Below, piece after piece: positions 9,238 through 18,455 of a stretch of DNA of 64,000 nt (position 1 is its first letter; each line of letters opens with the position of its first letter). Position numbers and translations under genes: made by a program. The stretch lies in contig NZ_CP024091.1 in assembly GCF_002736205.1 (NCBI RefSeq), positions 248,001-312,000 on the forward strand. Direction: 5' to 3'. The notes beneath the pieces are model-generated. The model was not told where the DNA came from and searched no databases. It worked only from the letters and a program-made list of their open reading frames with translations. The stretch comes from Pedobacter ginsengisoli. Lineage in GTDB: Bacteria > Bacteroidota > Bacteroidia > Sphingobacteriales > Sphingobacteriaceae.

Positions 9238-9253
9238 TCATGATAGTACATGA
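9238..9253. promoter_or_regulatory. inverted repeat TCATG-N6-CATGA before rhaT, candidate GntR operator
   Basis: TCATG and CATGA are perfect complements separated by ATAGTA, within TGT..ACA flanks. The site lies 15 bp after the GntR stop codon and 65 bp before the rhaT start codon. GntR proteins bind short palindromes of this size, so it is a reasonable operator for the adjacent regulator (inference). Confidence 0.4.
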
Positions 9254-9318
9254 CAGTTTTAAAAATCTACTTGTATAAATTAGGACTATTATTTTAACCA
9301 AATATAAGTTCACTAAGT

Positions 9319-10398
9319 ATGCAAGTAATTTTCGGGGTCATTTTCCACTTTATAGGAGGCTTTGCCTCTGGTAGTTTTTATATTCCTTACAAGAAAGTTA
9401 AAGGATGGGCCTGGGAGAGTTATTGGATTGTAGGCGGTATATTTTCATGGTTGCTTGTACCGCCTTTGGCAGCATGGCTTACTATACCTGGGTTTGCAGA
9501 TATCATTGCTACAACAAATGGCAAAATCTTATTGCTTACTTATTTTTTTGGGGCATTATGGGGCATAGGCGGTTTAACTTATGGTTTAGGTGTAAGGTAC
9601 CTTGGGGTATCATTAGGAAGCTCCATTATCCTTGGATTGTGCTCTGTTTTCGGAGCCCTGATTCCATCCGTATATTATAATTTTAATCCAAAGGCCGGAA
9701 AGGACAGTTTAACTGATATGCTGAACAGCCATTGGGGGCAAATGGTTTTACTTGGTTTGGCAATCTGTGTTGTAGGTATTATAGTATGTGGTAAGGCCGG
9801 CGGAATGAAAGAAAAAGACCTGATAGCTGCAGGTAAGGCAGATCCATCTAATAATGAATATAAAATTGGTCTGGGACTTATTGTATCTATCATTTCGGGT
9901 ATCCTGAGTGCCTGTTTTGCTTTTGGTATTGATGCCGGAAAAGAAATGGCCAATACAGCAAATGAAATCTGGAAAAGTACACATCCTGGGCAAGGGGAGT
10001 TCCTTTTTCAGAACAATGTAACCTATATCCTTATATTATGGGGAGGGTTAACTACCAATCTGATCTGGTGTATGATCTTGAATTTCCGCAATAAAACATT
10101 TGGTGATTATACAAATAAAAAGACACCTCTTTTAAAGAACTACATATTTTCTGCATTGGCAGGAACCACATGGTTTTTACAGTTCTTTTTCTATGGTATG
10201 GGCGAAAGTAAATTGGGTAATGGGGCTAGCTCCTGGATATTGCACATGGCGTTTATCATTTTAATTGCCAACGCATGGGGGCTTGTATTAAAAGAGTGGT
10301 CGGGAGTAAAGAAAAGAACTTTCGGTACCGTTATAGCCGGTATAGCTATTATTATTATTTCTGTGCTAGTTGTTGGCTACGGAAACTCAATCAGGTAA
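9319..10398 (+). CDS. rhaT: L-rhamnose/H+ symporter RhaT
   Basis: 359 residues with about ten hydrophobic segments, close to the length of the enterobacterial RhaT. Family features include the start MQVIFGVIFHFIGGFASGSF, YIPYKKVKGWAWESYW, and FFYGMGESKLG in the second half. It brings L-rhamnose across the inner membrane with protons. The next gene (aldolase/dehydrogenase) starts 28 bp downstream and the isomerase and kinase follow, so this is one catabolic operon ending at the terminator at 15245-15266. The function is well supported by both sequence and context. Confidence 0.92.
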   Translation: MQVIFGVIFHFIGGFASGSFYIPYKKVKGWAWESYWIVGGIFSWLLVPPLAAWLTIPGFADIIATTNGKILLLTYFFGALWGIGGLTYGLGVRYLGVSLGSSIILGLCSVFGALIPSVYYNFNPKAGKDSLTDMLNSHWGQMVLLGLAICVVGIIVCGKAGGMKEKDLIAAGKADPSNNEYKIGLGLIVSIISGILSACFAFGIDAGKEMANTANEIWKSTHPGQGEFLFQNNVTYILILWGGLTTNLIWCMILNFRNKTFGDYTNKKTPLLKNYIFSALAGTTWFLQFFFYGMGESKLGNGASSWILHMAFIILIANAWGLVLKEWSGVKKRTFGTVIAGIAIIIISVLVVGYGNSIR

Positions 10399-10426
10399 AT
10401 GCAAATTTAATTAATGAAATATTTTT

Positions 10427-12547
10427 ATGACTGTTAGAACAACTGATTTTAAACATGTAAGTTATTTGTGGGATGATGCAAAGGCTGCTGAATTGGCCGG
10501 TGATGAGGTTGCATTGTTAATCTACCGTTCAAATTTACTGGGTGCCGATTTGAGGCTTACAAATTATGGAGGTGGAAATACCTCTTGTAAGGCAATTGCA
10601 AAGCACCCTTTAACCGGGCAGGAGACCGAGATAATGTGGGTTAAAGGATCTGGAGGTGATTTAGGTACATTAAAACAAAGCGGGTTAGCCGCATTGTATG
10701 TAGATAGCCTGCGAAATCTTAAAAATATTTACAGAGGACTTGCCTATGAAGATGAAATGGTTGAATTGTTTAATCATTGTATATATGATCTGAAATCTAA
10801 AGCTCCATCTATTGATACTCCGTTGCATGGCTTTTTACCCTTTAAGCATATTGATCACCTGCATCCTGATGCTGCAATTGCGATAGCTGCAGCTAAAGAT
10901 GGTGAACGCATTACCAAAGAATTATTTAACGGAACAATTGGCTGGGTGCCATGGCAAAAACCAGGCTTTGAGCTTGGATTGCAGTTGCGTAAATGTTTAG
11001 ATGATAATCCTGGAATCAGGGGTATAATGTTAGGCTCACATGGTTTGTTTACCTGGGGAGATACCGCTTTCGAAAGTTATATCAATACACTTGAAGTAAT
11101 AGAAAAATGTGCTGAATATCTGGAAGCCAACTATGGTAAAAAGAAGCCTGTATTTGGAGGCCAGAAAATTGAAAGTGCCGGACAAAACCAGCGTCGCAAA
11201 CAAGCAGCTGCCATTGCTCCTGTATTAAGAGGTTTCTGCTCAAGTGAAAAACATATGGCAGGCCATTTTACTGACGATGCAAGAGTGCTGGAGTTTATTA
11301 ACTCTAATGATCTGGATCGTTTGGCTCCATTGGGAACAAGTTGTCCTGATCATTTTCTGCGCACCAAGATAAGTCCGCTTGTTCTTAAACTTAAGCCCAA
11401 TGAAGAGATCAGCGATCTGAAAGCATTGAAAGAAAGATTAGCGCCTGAATTTGAAGCATACCGTAACATGTATGCCGAATATTATAATTCTTGTAAACAC
11501 GATAATAGCCCAGCCATACGTGATGCTAACCCGGTAATTATATTATATCCCGGAATAGGAATGTTCTCTTTCTCAAAGGATAAACAAACTGCCAGAGTTG
11601 CTGCCGAGTTTTATACTAATGCCATTAATGTAATGAAAGGCGCTGAAGCCATATCTGAATACACTTCTTTACCGAGACAGGAAGCATTCAATATAGAATA
11701 TTGGCTTTTGGAAGAGGCAAAACTACAAAGAATGCCTAAGCCGAAACCACTTTCAGGTAAAGTAGCCCTCATTACTGGCAGCGCCGGTGGAATTGGTAAG
11801 GCCATTGCCCGTAAATTTATTGAAGAAGGTGCGTGTGCCGTAATTAATGACAATGATGCAGGCAGATTACAAAAAGCTAACGACAGCTTCAACAGTGAGT
11901 TTGGAAAGGATGCTTATACTGCTGTGGTATTAGATGTAACTGATGCAACAAGTATAAAAAATGCCTTTGAAGAGGCTAGTTTGGAATTTGGAGGGGTAGA
12001 TATAGTAGTAAATTGTGCGGGTATCTCAATCTCAAAACCTATTGAAGAGCATACTGAGAAAGATTGGGATCTGTTATATGATATCCTGGTAAAGGGTCAG
12101 TTTCTTGTTACTCAGGAAGGGGTAAAAATAATGCGCAAACAAGCCATTGGTGGCGATGTATTAAATATAGTTAGTAAAAATGCATTGGTATCAGGACCAA
12201 ACAACGCAGGTTATGGTTCTGCGAAAGCTGCTCAGCTACATTTAAGCAGGTTAAATGCTGCAGAACTGGGTACTGATCATATCCGCGTAAATACAGTTAA
12301 CCCCGATGCTGTAATATCTGACAGCAAAATTTGGGAAGGCGAGTGGGCTGCTGGTCGTGCAAAAGCTTATGGAATTACTATCGAGGAGTTGCCAGCGTTC
12401 TATGCAAAGCGTACCTTGCTTAATGAAGTGATATTGCCAGAGGATATATCAAATGCATGTTTTGCTTTTGTTGGCGGACTAATGAATAAATCGACCGGTA
12501 ATGTACTTAATGTGGATGGGGGCGTTGCAAATGCCTTTGTTCGTTAA
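10427..12547 (+). CDS. rhaEW: bifunctional rhamnulose-1-phosphate aldolase / lactaldehyde dehydrogenase (RhaEW type)
   Basis: 706 residues in two domains. Residues 1-430 form a class II aldolase/adducin domain with the metal-site histidines in LHGFLPFKHIDHLHPD (134-146) and GSHGLF (His205). Residues 445-706 form a short-chain dehydrogenase with the NAD motif TGSAGGIG (450-457), Ser583 and the catalytic YGSAK (Tyr596, Lys600). The first domain cleaves L-rhamnulose 1-phosphate to DHAP and L-lactaldehyde, and the second oxidises lactaldehyde to lactate. This fusion replaces separate RhaD and AldA, as in Bacillus and many Bacteroidota. It lies between rhaT and the isomerase with short gaps of 28 and 18 bp. 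Confidence 0.93.
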   Translation: MTVRTTDFKHVSYLWDDAKAAELAGDEVALLIYRSNLLGADLRLTNYGGGNTSCKAIAKHPLTGQETEIMWVKGSGGDLGTLKQSGLAALYVDSLRNLKNIYRGLAYEDEMVELFNHCIYDLKSKAPSIDTPLHGFLPFKHIDHLHPDAAIAIAAAKDGERITKELFNGTIGWVPWQKPGFELGLQLRKCLDDNPGIRGIMLGSHGLFTWGDTAFESYINTLEVIEKCAEYLEANYGKKKPVFGGQKIESAGQNQRRKQAAAIAPVLRGFCSSEKHMAGHFTDDARVLEFINSNDLDRLAPLGTSCPDHFLRTKISPLVLKLKPNEEISDLKALKERLAPEFEAYRNMYAEYYNSCKHDNSPAIRDANPVIILYPGIGMFSFSKDKQTARVAAEFYTNAINVMKGAEAISEYTSLPRQEAFNIEYWLLEEAKLQRMPKPKPLSGKVALITGSAGGIGKAIARKFIEEGACAVINDNDAGRLQKANDSFNSEFGKDAYTAVVLDVTDATSIKNAFEEASLEFGGVDIVVNCAGISISKPIEEHTEKDWDLLYDILVKGQFLVTQEGVKIMRKQAIGGDVLNIVSKNALVSGPNNAGYGSAKAAQLHLSRLNAAELGTDHIRVNTVNPDAVISDSKIWEGEWAAGRAKAYGITIEELPAFYAKRTLLNEVILPEDISNACFAFVGGLMNKSTGNVLNVDGGVANAFVR

Positions 12548-12565
12548 AATTTAAAACCTACACAG

Positions 12566-13840
12566 ATGAAACTAGAAAATTATCAATTAGAATCATATAA
12601 CAGTGAACACCTGGCAAAGCATCAGCGCCAGCTGGATTTCATTACTTCTGAAATTTCTGATGCTCAAGGCATTATTCAGAAACTGGTAGATTTCCAGATC
12701 GCTATACCAAGCTGGGCTTTGGGTACCGGGGGAACACGTTTCGGGCGATTCTCATCGGGAGGTGAGCCTAGAAATCTGGAAGAGAAAATTGAAGATATAG
12801 GTTTACTCCATAAGCTTAATGGCTCAAGCGGTGCAATTTCTTTACATATTCCGTGGGATACTGCAGATAATACAAATGCAATTAAAGCTTTGGCTGCACA
12901 ATATGGTTTACGTTTTGATGCTATGAACTCAAATACGTTTCAGGATCAGCCAGGTCAGGCGCAGAGTTATAAATTCGGATCGTTACAGCATGTAGATAAA
13001 GCAGTGAGAAAACACGCTATAGAGCATAATATCGAAGTTATCCGCCAGGGTGTTGAATTGGGTTCAAAGGCGCTTACCGTATGGCTGGCAGATGGATCTT
13101 GTTTCCCTGGGCAGCTAAATTTTAGAAAAGCATTTCAAAATACCTTGGAAAGCTTGCGCGAAATCTATGCAGCTTTGCCTAACGACTGGAAGATTTTTGT
13201 TGAGTATAAAGCGTTTGAACCTAATTTTTATTCAACAACTGTTGGAGATTGGGGGCAATCTTTATTGTACGCAAGTAAATTAGGCCCTAAGGCATATACA
13301 CTGGTAGATCTGGGTCACCACTTACCAAATGCAAATATTGAACAAATTGTTTCTCTTTTGCTAATGGAAGAAAAACTTGGTGGTTTCCATTTTAATGATT
13401 CAAAATATGGCGATGACGACCTAACGGCCGGCAGTATTAAACCTTACCAATTGTTCCTTATATTTAATGAACTTGTTGAAGGTATGGATGCAAGAGGAAT
13501 GGATCATAGAGAAGACTTGGGTTGGATGATTGATGCATCGCATAATGTAAAAGATCCGCTTGAAGATCTTTTACAATCTGTAGAAGCCATCATGATTGCT
13601 TATGCTCAGGCATTATCTGTTGATCGTGTTGCATTACAGGAAGCACAGGCCATTAATGATGTAGTACGTAGCCAGGAAATTTTGCAGCAGGCTTTCAGAA
13701 CAGATGTACGCCCATTGGTAGCCGAAGCACGTTTGCGTTCAGGAGCGGCGTTATCACCTCTTCAAGTTTTCAGGAAGCTCAATGTAAGGCAAGAGTTAAT
13801 TAAAAACCGTGGCTCAAAAACCGTAGCAACCGGATTGTAA
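12566..13840 (+). CDS. rhaI: L-rhamnose isomerase, RhaI type
   Basis: 424 residues, a TIM-barrel sugar isomerase of the Pseudomonas stutzeri RhaI type rather than the E. coli RhaA type. The expected metal ligands are visible with the right spacing: Glu213 (FVEYKAFEP), Asp248 (LVDLGHH), His275 with Asp278 (FHFNDSKYGDDD) and Asp323 (WMIDASH). It converts L-rhamnose to L-rhamnulose. It sits 18 bp after the aldolase/dehydrogenase and 3 bp before the kinase gene, so it is probably translationally coupled with the kinase. A related ketose/aldose specificity cannot be excluded from sequence, but context makes rhamnose the clear choice. Confidence 0.92.
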   Translation: MKLENYQLESYNSEHLAKHQRQLDFITSEISDAQGIIQKLVDFQIAIPSWALGTGGTRFGRFSSGGEPRNLEEKIEDIGLLHKLNGSSGAISLHIPWDTADNTNAIKALAAQYGLRFDAMNSNTFQDQPGQAQSYKFGSLQHVDKAVRKHAIEHNIEVIRQGVELGSKALTVWLADGSCFPGQLNFRKAFQNTLESLREIYAALPNDWKIFVEYKAFEPNFYSTTVGDWGQSLLYASKLGPKAYTLVDLGHHLPNANIEQIVSLLLMEEKLGGFHFNDSKYGDDDLTAGSIKPYQLFLIFNELVEGMDARGMDHREDLGWMIDASHNVKDPLEDLLQSVEAIMIAYAQALSVDRVALQEAQAINDVVRSQEILQQAFRTDVRPLVAEARLRSGAALSPLQVFRKLNVRQELIKNRGSKTVATGL

Positions 13841-13843
13841 CTA

Positions 13844-15214
13844 ATGGGAGTTAAAATGAAGGCAATCCCGGTAATAGCAATTTTTGATGTTGGTAAAACC
13901 AATAAAAAGCTGTTTCTTTTTGACGAGAATTATAAGATCGTTTTTGAAAGATCAGCACGGTTTACAGAAACTGTAGATGAGGATGGGGATCCTTGCGAAA
14001 ATTTAGAAAGTTTAAGGCTATCTGTATTCGACTCTTTAAGAGAAGTTTTCAGAAATCCTGCTTTCGAAATAAAGTCGATCAATTTTGCAACTTATGGTGC
14101 CAGCTTTGTCTACATAGACGAGGCCGGGAACCCTTTGGCACCATTGTATAATTATTTGAAAGCCTATCCTGAAGAACTTACAGAACAATTCTATAATACC
14201 TATGGTGGTAAAGATACATTCTCTAACCTTACAGCTTCTCCAGTACTGGGAAGCCTGAATTCAGGAATGCAGTTGTATCGGATCAAATACCAAAATCCTG
14301 AGCTTTTTAAAAGGATAAAGTATGCACTTCACTTACCACAATACCTTAGTTATTTGATCTCAGGTGAAGTATATTCAGACCTTACAAGCATAGGCTGCCA
14401 CACCAATTTATGGGACTTTACTAAAAACACCTACCATGAATGGGTTAAAAAGGAAGGCATATTTGACAAGCTTGCACCTATTGTTCCTTCAAACAGTGTG
14501 TTGACTGCAGCATTTCCTGGCAGCAACTATGGCGTAGGGGCAGGTTTTCATGATAGTTCAGCGGCTTTGGTACCTTATCTGGTAAATTTCCATGAACCGT
14601 TTATTTTACTTTCTACAGGTACATGGTGCATTAGTTTAAATCCTTTTAATTCGAGCCCGCTTACAAAAGAGGAGCTGGAAAACGATTGCCTATGTTACCT
14701 GCAATATGAAGGTAAGCCTGTTAAAGCATCACGTCTTTTTTCAGGGTATGAACATGAGCAGCAGGTGAAACGGATAGCAGCCCACTTTGGTACAGATATC
14801 ATTACTTATCGTTCTGTTCCATACGATTCCAGGATTATTGATGAATTGGCTCATAAAACCCAAACAGACATTACATCTTTTGGAGAGCGGAACCTGTCAG
14901 ACTTTGCGTCAGACATTGAGGCCTATCATCAGCTTGTTTTAGATCTGGTAAATCAACAATACATAGCAACAAATAGAGTACTTAAAGGAACACCTGTTAA
15001 AAGAATATTTGTAGATGGTGGGTTTAGTAAAAATTCCATATTTATGAATTTGCTTGCACTTGCTTTTCCTGAACTTGAGGTTTTTGCAGCCTTTATGGCT
15101 CAGGCAACTGCAGTTGGGGCAGCTTTGGCCATTCATAAATCATGGAATACAAAACCCCTACCCAATGATATTATTGAACTAAAGTATTACTCGGTGGTTC
15201 AGCACCAGAATTAA
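13844..15214 (+). CDS. rhaB: rhamnulokinase, FGGY carbohydrate kinase
   Basis: 456 residues. The FGGY/ASKHA fold is shown by the N-terminal phosphate loop IFDVGKTNKKLFLFD (around 12-26) and the C-terminal nucleotide site RIFVDGGFSKNSIFMNLLA (about 385-405). It is divergent from E. coli RhaB, as is usual in Bacteroidota. Phosphorylation of L-rhamnulose to rhamnulose 1-phosphate is assigned from position: it ends the rhaT-rhaEW-rhaI operon and supplies the aldolase substrate. The start codon at 13844 is 3 bp after the isomerase stop; a second in-frame ATG four codons in (13856) is also possible. Confidence 0.87.
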   Translation: MGVKMKAIPVIAIFDVGKTNKKLFLFDENYKIVFERSARFTETVDEDGDPCENLESLRLSVFDSLREVFRNPAFEIKSINFATYGASFVYIDEAGNPLAPLYNYLKAYPEELTEQFYNTYGGKDTFSNLTASPVLGSLNSGMQLYRIKYQNPELFKRIKYALHLPQYLSYLISGEVYSDLTSIGCHTNLWDFTKNTYHEWVKKEGIFDKLAPIVPSNSVLTAAFPGSNYGVGAGFHDSSAALVPYLVNFHEPFILLSTGTWCISLNPFNSSPLTKEELENDCLCYLQYEGKPVKASRLFSGYEHEQQVKRIAAHFGTDIITYRSVPYDSRIIDELAHKTQTDITSFGERNLSDFASDIEAYHQLVLDLVNQQYIATNRVLKGTPVKRIFVDGGFSKNSIFMNLLALAFPELEVFAAFMAQATAVGAALAIHKSWNTKPLPNDIIELKYYSVVQHQN

Positions 15215-15242
15215 TAGTAGTTAGTTAAGTTTAGTTTGTGAA

Positions 15243-16190
15243 TTAAGTCGCCTTAACGGGCGACTTTTTATATTTAGAAAGGTTTATAAGTAAAACACTT
15301 GCCAGAATAACAACTAAACCTGTTACCTGAATAATGCTTATAATCTCACCTGCAAAAAATACTGCAAGCAGTACTGCAACCACAGGGTTTACATATGCAT
15401 AGGTACTTACCAAAGTTGCAGATCGGACCTGTAAAAGCCATACATACGCACTAAAGGCTATTATAGAACCAAATATGATCAGGTAAGCAGTTGACCACCA
15501 TGCAGATTCCGGAACATTTTGAAATTGAAAGTTATTCATTTCCCCGGCTATAATGCTACCCGGTATAAACACAACACCGGCAATTAACATTTGCCAGGCA
15601 GTAGAAACCGATGCGGGAGTATCAGGAGCGGGGTGGTATTTAGAGTACAACGACCCACCAGCCCAGCCAATCGGGCCAATAATTAAAAGGATCATTCCTA
15701 AAATATTTCGTGGATCCTGCTGAACAGAAAAGCTGGCACTTAGTTGTTCCCAGAATAAAAGGATTACTCCTAAAAAGCCTATTATTAAGCCGGCTACAGT
15801 AAACTTATTGCTAAAGTTTTCTTTCCATTTGCCCTTATCAAGTATCACAAACCAGATCGCTGCCGATGATACCATAATGGCAACAAGGCCACTAGGTAAA
15901 AATTGCTCTACCCATATCACAATTCCATTGCCTACACCCAGCATAAGTATGCCACTTACACCAGCATGAAATATGTTCTTTTTATTAAATACCGGCAAAC
16001 CAGTAAAAATGCACCAGGCCAGCAAAAGTATACCTGCAATGATAAACCTAAAGGCTCCTAAAAAGAAAGGAGGAAAGCCTGCTACTGCTTTAGAAATAAA
16101 GAAGTAGGTTGAGCCCCATACCATGTAAACGATAAGAAAGGCCAGTGCAACAAGTAAAAGCGGGGCTGATTTTTTTTCAACAGGGAGCAT
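15243..16190 (-). CDS. EamA/DMT-family transporter
   Basis: 315 residues with ten hydrophobic segments in two EamA repeats. The first repeat starts VYMVWGSTYFFISKAVAGFPPFFLG and the second contains GSLYSKYHP and AYVNPVVAVLLAVFFAGE, both typical of drug/metabolite exporters of the RhaT-unrelated EamA group. It exports or exchanges a small metabolite across the inner membrane; the substrate is unknown. It is convergent with the rhamnose operon and its last codons overlap the terminator of that operon. It looks like an independent single gene. Confidence 0.85.
   Translation of the reverse strand: MLPVEKKSAPLLLVALAFLIVYMVWGSTYFFISKAVAGFPPFFLGAFRFIIAGILLLAWCIFTGLPVFNKKNIFHAGVSGILMLGVGNGIVIWVEQFLPSGLVAIMVSSAAIWFVILDKGKWKENFSNKFTVAGLIIGFLGVILLFWEQLSASFSVQQDPRNILGMILLIIGPIGWAGGSLYSKYHPAPDTPASVSTAWQMLIAGVVFIPGSIIAGEMNNFQFQNVPESAWWSTAYLIIFGSIIAFSAYVWLLQVRSATLVSTYAYVNPVVAVLLAVFFAGEIISIIQVTGLVVILASVLLINLSKYKKSPVKAT
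15245..15266 (+). terminator. intrinsic terminator of the rhamnose operon
   Basis: AAGTCGCC at 15245-15252 pairs with the GGCGACTT at 15259-15266, and TTTTTA follows on the plus strand. It lies 30 bp after the kinase stop and overlaps the last codons of the convergent EamA gene. On the minus strand the stem is not followed by a T-run. Confidence 0.75.
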
Positions 16191-16286
16191 AATTGTTTTT
16201 TAACAAATAGAACATTTATTAAAGAGAAAATCATTCTTTAATAAATTATATAACAATTCTATTACAGAATGTGCTTTATGTCAATT

Positions 16287-17213
16287 TTATAGCTCTTCTC
16301 CGGTAGTTGAATCTATTTTCTTGTAACCATTTCTGCTCGAACCATCTGCCATATTCAATGGATATTCAATTTCAATTACATTGCCGGTAATGGTAACCAA
16401 ACCGATAGTGCCGCTTCTAATTGGGGGTATACCTGCAAGCAGATCTACATCATACTTAACCGAATTATCAGTAAGTTTTTTACAAATAAAATGGAAATTA
16501 CCAGTTACCAGGATGTATTCAGTAGCAGATAAAGGCTTCTCGATATACTTGAGGTCTTTAGGAGATGCAAAGCTGCCCATCAAAGTAGCCTGTTCATTGT
16601 ATATATACTTTATTGAACTGGAAATATTACCGGCGTTGTCCAGGTTGCTTTTTGTGATTGCGGTAAGGCTATTTGTCCAGACTGATATTTCCGAGGTATA
16701 GGGCTCATCCTTGCCAGGTATAACAGAGGTGTAGTTATTGGCAATTGCATTGCTGTTCATGTCAATTCTCGTGAAATCTTCTATAAAAGGGTCAGGCGCA
16801 TTATTGATCTGGCTCTCTCTCATTTGCCTGGTAATGTAAACAACTTTATTTACCTCTTTAATCCTGGTATAAAAGTTATAACCTACAGGTACTTTACTAC
16901 CGCTTGCTGTTGGAATTTCGGTAGGGTCGTCGGTATAAGTTTTAACCTTTAATTCATTGCCAGATGCATCAAAATAACCTATCCAGTATTTTTTGTTCTT
17001 AGCTCCGGCAATTACATTGTTGTTTTTGCTATCCTTAAAAACCAATACCTTAATTATCAGGTTTTGCTTATCAGTAATTTTTAAGTTTAACCTTTTCACC
17101 AACGAATCGTTGCCTAAACTAATATCATCGTCAGGATCTTTTTCAACGGGCTTCTTACTGCAACTTGCAATTGCAAGGCATATTATTACCAATAGGCTTA
17201 AACGTAGTTTCAT
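16287..17213 (-). CDS. lipoprotein of unknown function
   Basis: 308 residues with a signal peptide and lipobox IASCSKK (Cys near residue 18), followed by an acidic linker with DPDDD. The rest is beta-rich with charged surfaces and has no motif I recognise. It stands alone between an EamA transporter (same strand, 96 bp away) and a divergent dehydrogenase. A lipidated periplasmic or surface protein is all that can be said. Confidence 0.7.
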   Translation of the reverse strand: MKLRLSLLVIICLAIASCSKKPVEKDPDDDISLGNDSLVKRLNLKITDKQNLIIKVLVFKDSKNNNVIAGAKNKKYWIGYFDASGNELKVKTYTDDPTEIPTASGSKVPVGYNFYTRIKEVNKVVYITRQMRESQINNAPDPFIEDFTRIDMNSNAIANNYTSVIPGKDEPYTSEISVWTNSLTAITKSNLDNAGNISSSIKYIYNEQATLMGSFASPKDLKYIEKPLSATEYILVTGNFHFICKKLTDNSVKYDVDLLAGIPPIRSGTIGLVTITGNVIEIEYPLNMADGSSRNGYKKIDSTTGEEL

Positions 17214-17420
17214 TAGGTTAGTTTGGTTCTTTGTTATTTACAGAGCGTAAATCTATCCTGCCTAAAATTCCCATTTTTTGCATGATATGTAAATATATTG
17301 TTTTGTAAACGTGAATCAAAATCCTTTATATGAAAGATAGAGGCATGAATATTCGTTTTGCAGGCTCCACCGGATAATTAACTACCTTAGGGTAAAATTT
17401 ATTTTTAAAAGAACAGTAGT

Positions 17421-18410
17421 ATGCGTATACCATTTGAAGAACTTAAAGAAGAATTTAAAAGGATACTTTTAAGGTTATCGTTTCCTGAGGGGACTGCCGA
17501 AACCTGTGCTACAATATTTGCCGTAAACAGTCGCGATGGGGTATATTCTCATGGACTAAACCGATTTCCCGTTTTTGTAAACTATGTAGAGAAAGGCTTG
17601 ATTGACCCAAATGCATCACCGAAATTACTGGAGAAAAATGGAATGGTAGAGCGTTGGGACGGAAATTCTGCTCCCGGCATGTCTAATGCTACCCATTGTA
17701 TGAGTAGGGCAATTGAGCTGTCTAAGCAAAATGGAATAGGCTGTGTTGCTATTAAAAACACCAATCATTGGATGCGTGGAGGAACTTATGGATGGCAAGC
17801 TGCCGATGAGGGTTGTATAGGCATTTGTTTCACCAATGCAATAGCCAGTATGCCTGCATGGGGAGGCAAAGCTTCTGTGTTGGGTAATAACCCTTTGGTT
17901 ATAGCTATACCCCGCGAGGGTGGTCATGTGGTATTGGATATGGCCATGTCACAGTTTTCTTATGGTAAAATGCAGGAGTATGAACTAAAAAATGAGTCGT
18001 TGCCATTTCCAGGTGGATATGACGAACATGGAAACCTGAGCACAGATCCCACCATCATTCGAAAAACAAAGCTGGCTTTGCCAATTGGTTTCTGGAAAGG
18101 CTCAGGCCTTGCATTAATGCTTGATTTGTTGGTTGTAGCATTGAGCGGTGGTAATTCAACAGGCCAAATAACGGCGAGTATAGATGAAACCAGTGTTTCA
18201 CAATGTTTTATCTGCATTCGTCAGCCAAATATGCATGCCCAATTAATAAACCATATTCTAGAATATATCAAATCAGAATCTGGTGTTAGTTCTGATGAAA
18301 AGGTAGCCTACCCAGGAGAACGTACATTGCAAACGCGTCTCGAAAATGAAAAAACAGGTATCCCTGTAAATGAAGAAATCTGGAAACAAGTTACAGCCAT
18401 GTTTAAGTAA
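17421..18410 (+). CDS. Ldh-family (malate/L-lactate/ketogulonate type) oxidoreductase
   Basis: 329 residues, the size of the YiaK/YlbC/ComC family of NAD(P)-dependent dehydrogenases, which is unrelated to Rossmann lactate dehydrogenases. Diagnostic parts are the catalytic region YSHGLNRFPVFV, KNTNHWMRGGTYGWQAADEG, TNAIASMPAWGGK and the late PIGFWKGSGLALMLDLL. The family reduces 2-keto acids or 2,3-diketo-L-gulonate to hydroxy acids in the cytosol. It is a single gene with no sugar-acid partners nearby, so the substrate is open. A weak hairpin at the stop codon separates it from the convergent AraC gene. Confidence 0.85.
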   Translation: MRIPFEELKEEFKRILLRLSFPEGTAETCATIFAVNSRDGVYSHGLNRFPVFVNYVEKGLIDPNASPKLLEKNGMVERWDGNSAPGMSNATHCMSRAIELSKQNGIGCVAIKNTNHWMRGGTYGWQAADEGCIGICFTNAIASMPAWGGKASVLGNNPLVIAIPREGGHVVLDMAMSQFSYGKMQEYELKNESLPFPGGYDEHGNLSTDPTIIRKTKLALPIGFWKGSGLALMLDLLVVALSGGNSTGQITASIDETSVSQCFICIRQPNMHAQLINHILEYIKSESGVSSDEKVAYPGERTLQTRLENEKTGIPVNEEIWKQVTAMFK

Positions 18411-18426
18411 AATATATCTTTTACTT
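18405..18426. terminator. weak bidirectional hairpin between convergent genes
   Basis: AAGTAAAA at 18405-18412 pairs with TTTTACTT at 18419-18426 with a 6-nt loop, spanning the stop codon of the Ldh-type gene and facing the AraC gene. It is AT-rich and short, so termination strength is doubtful. Confidence 0.35.
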
Positions 18427-18455
18427 GAAATGCTCAAAATACTTCTAAAAATCGA

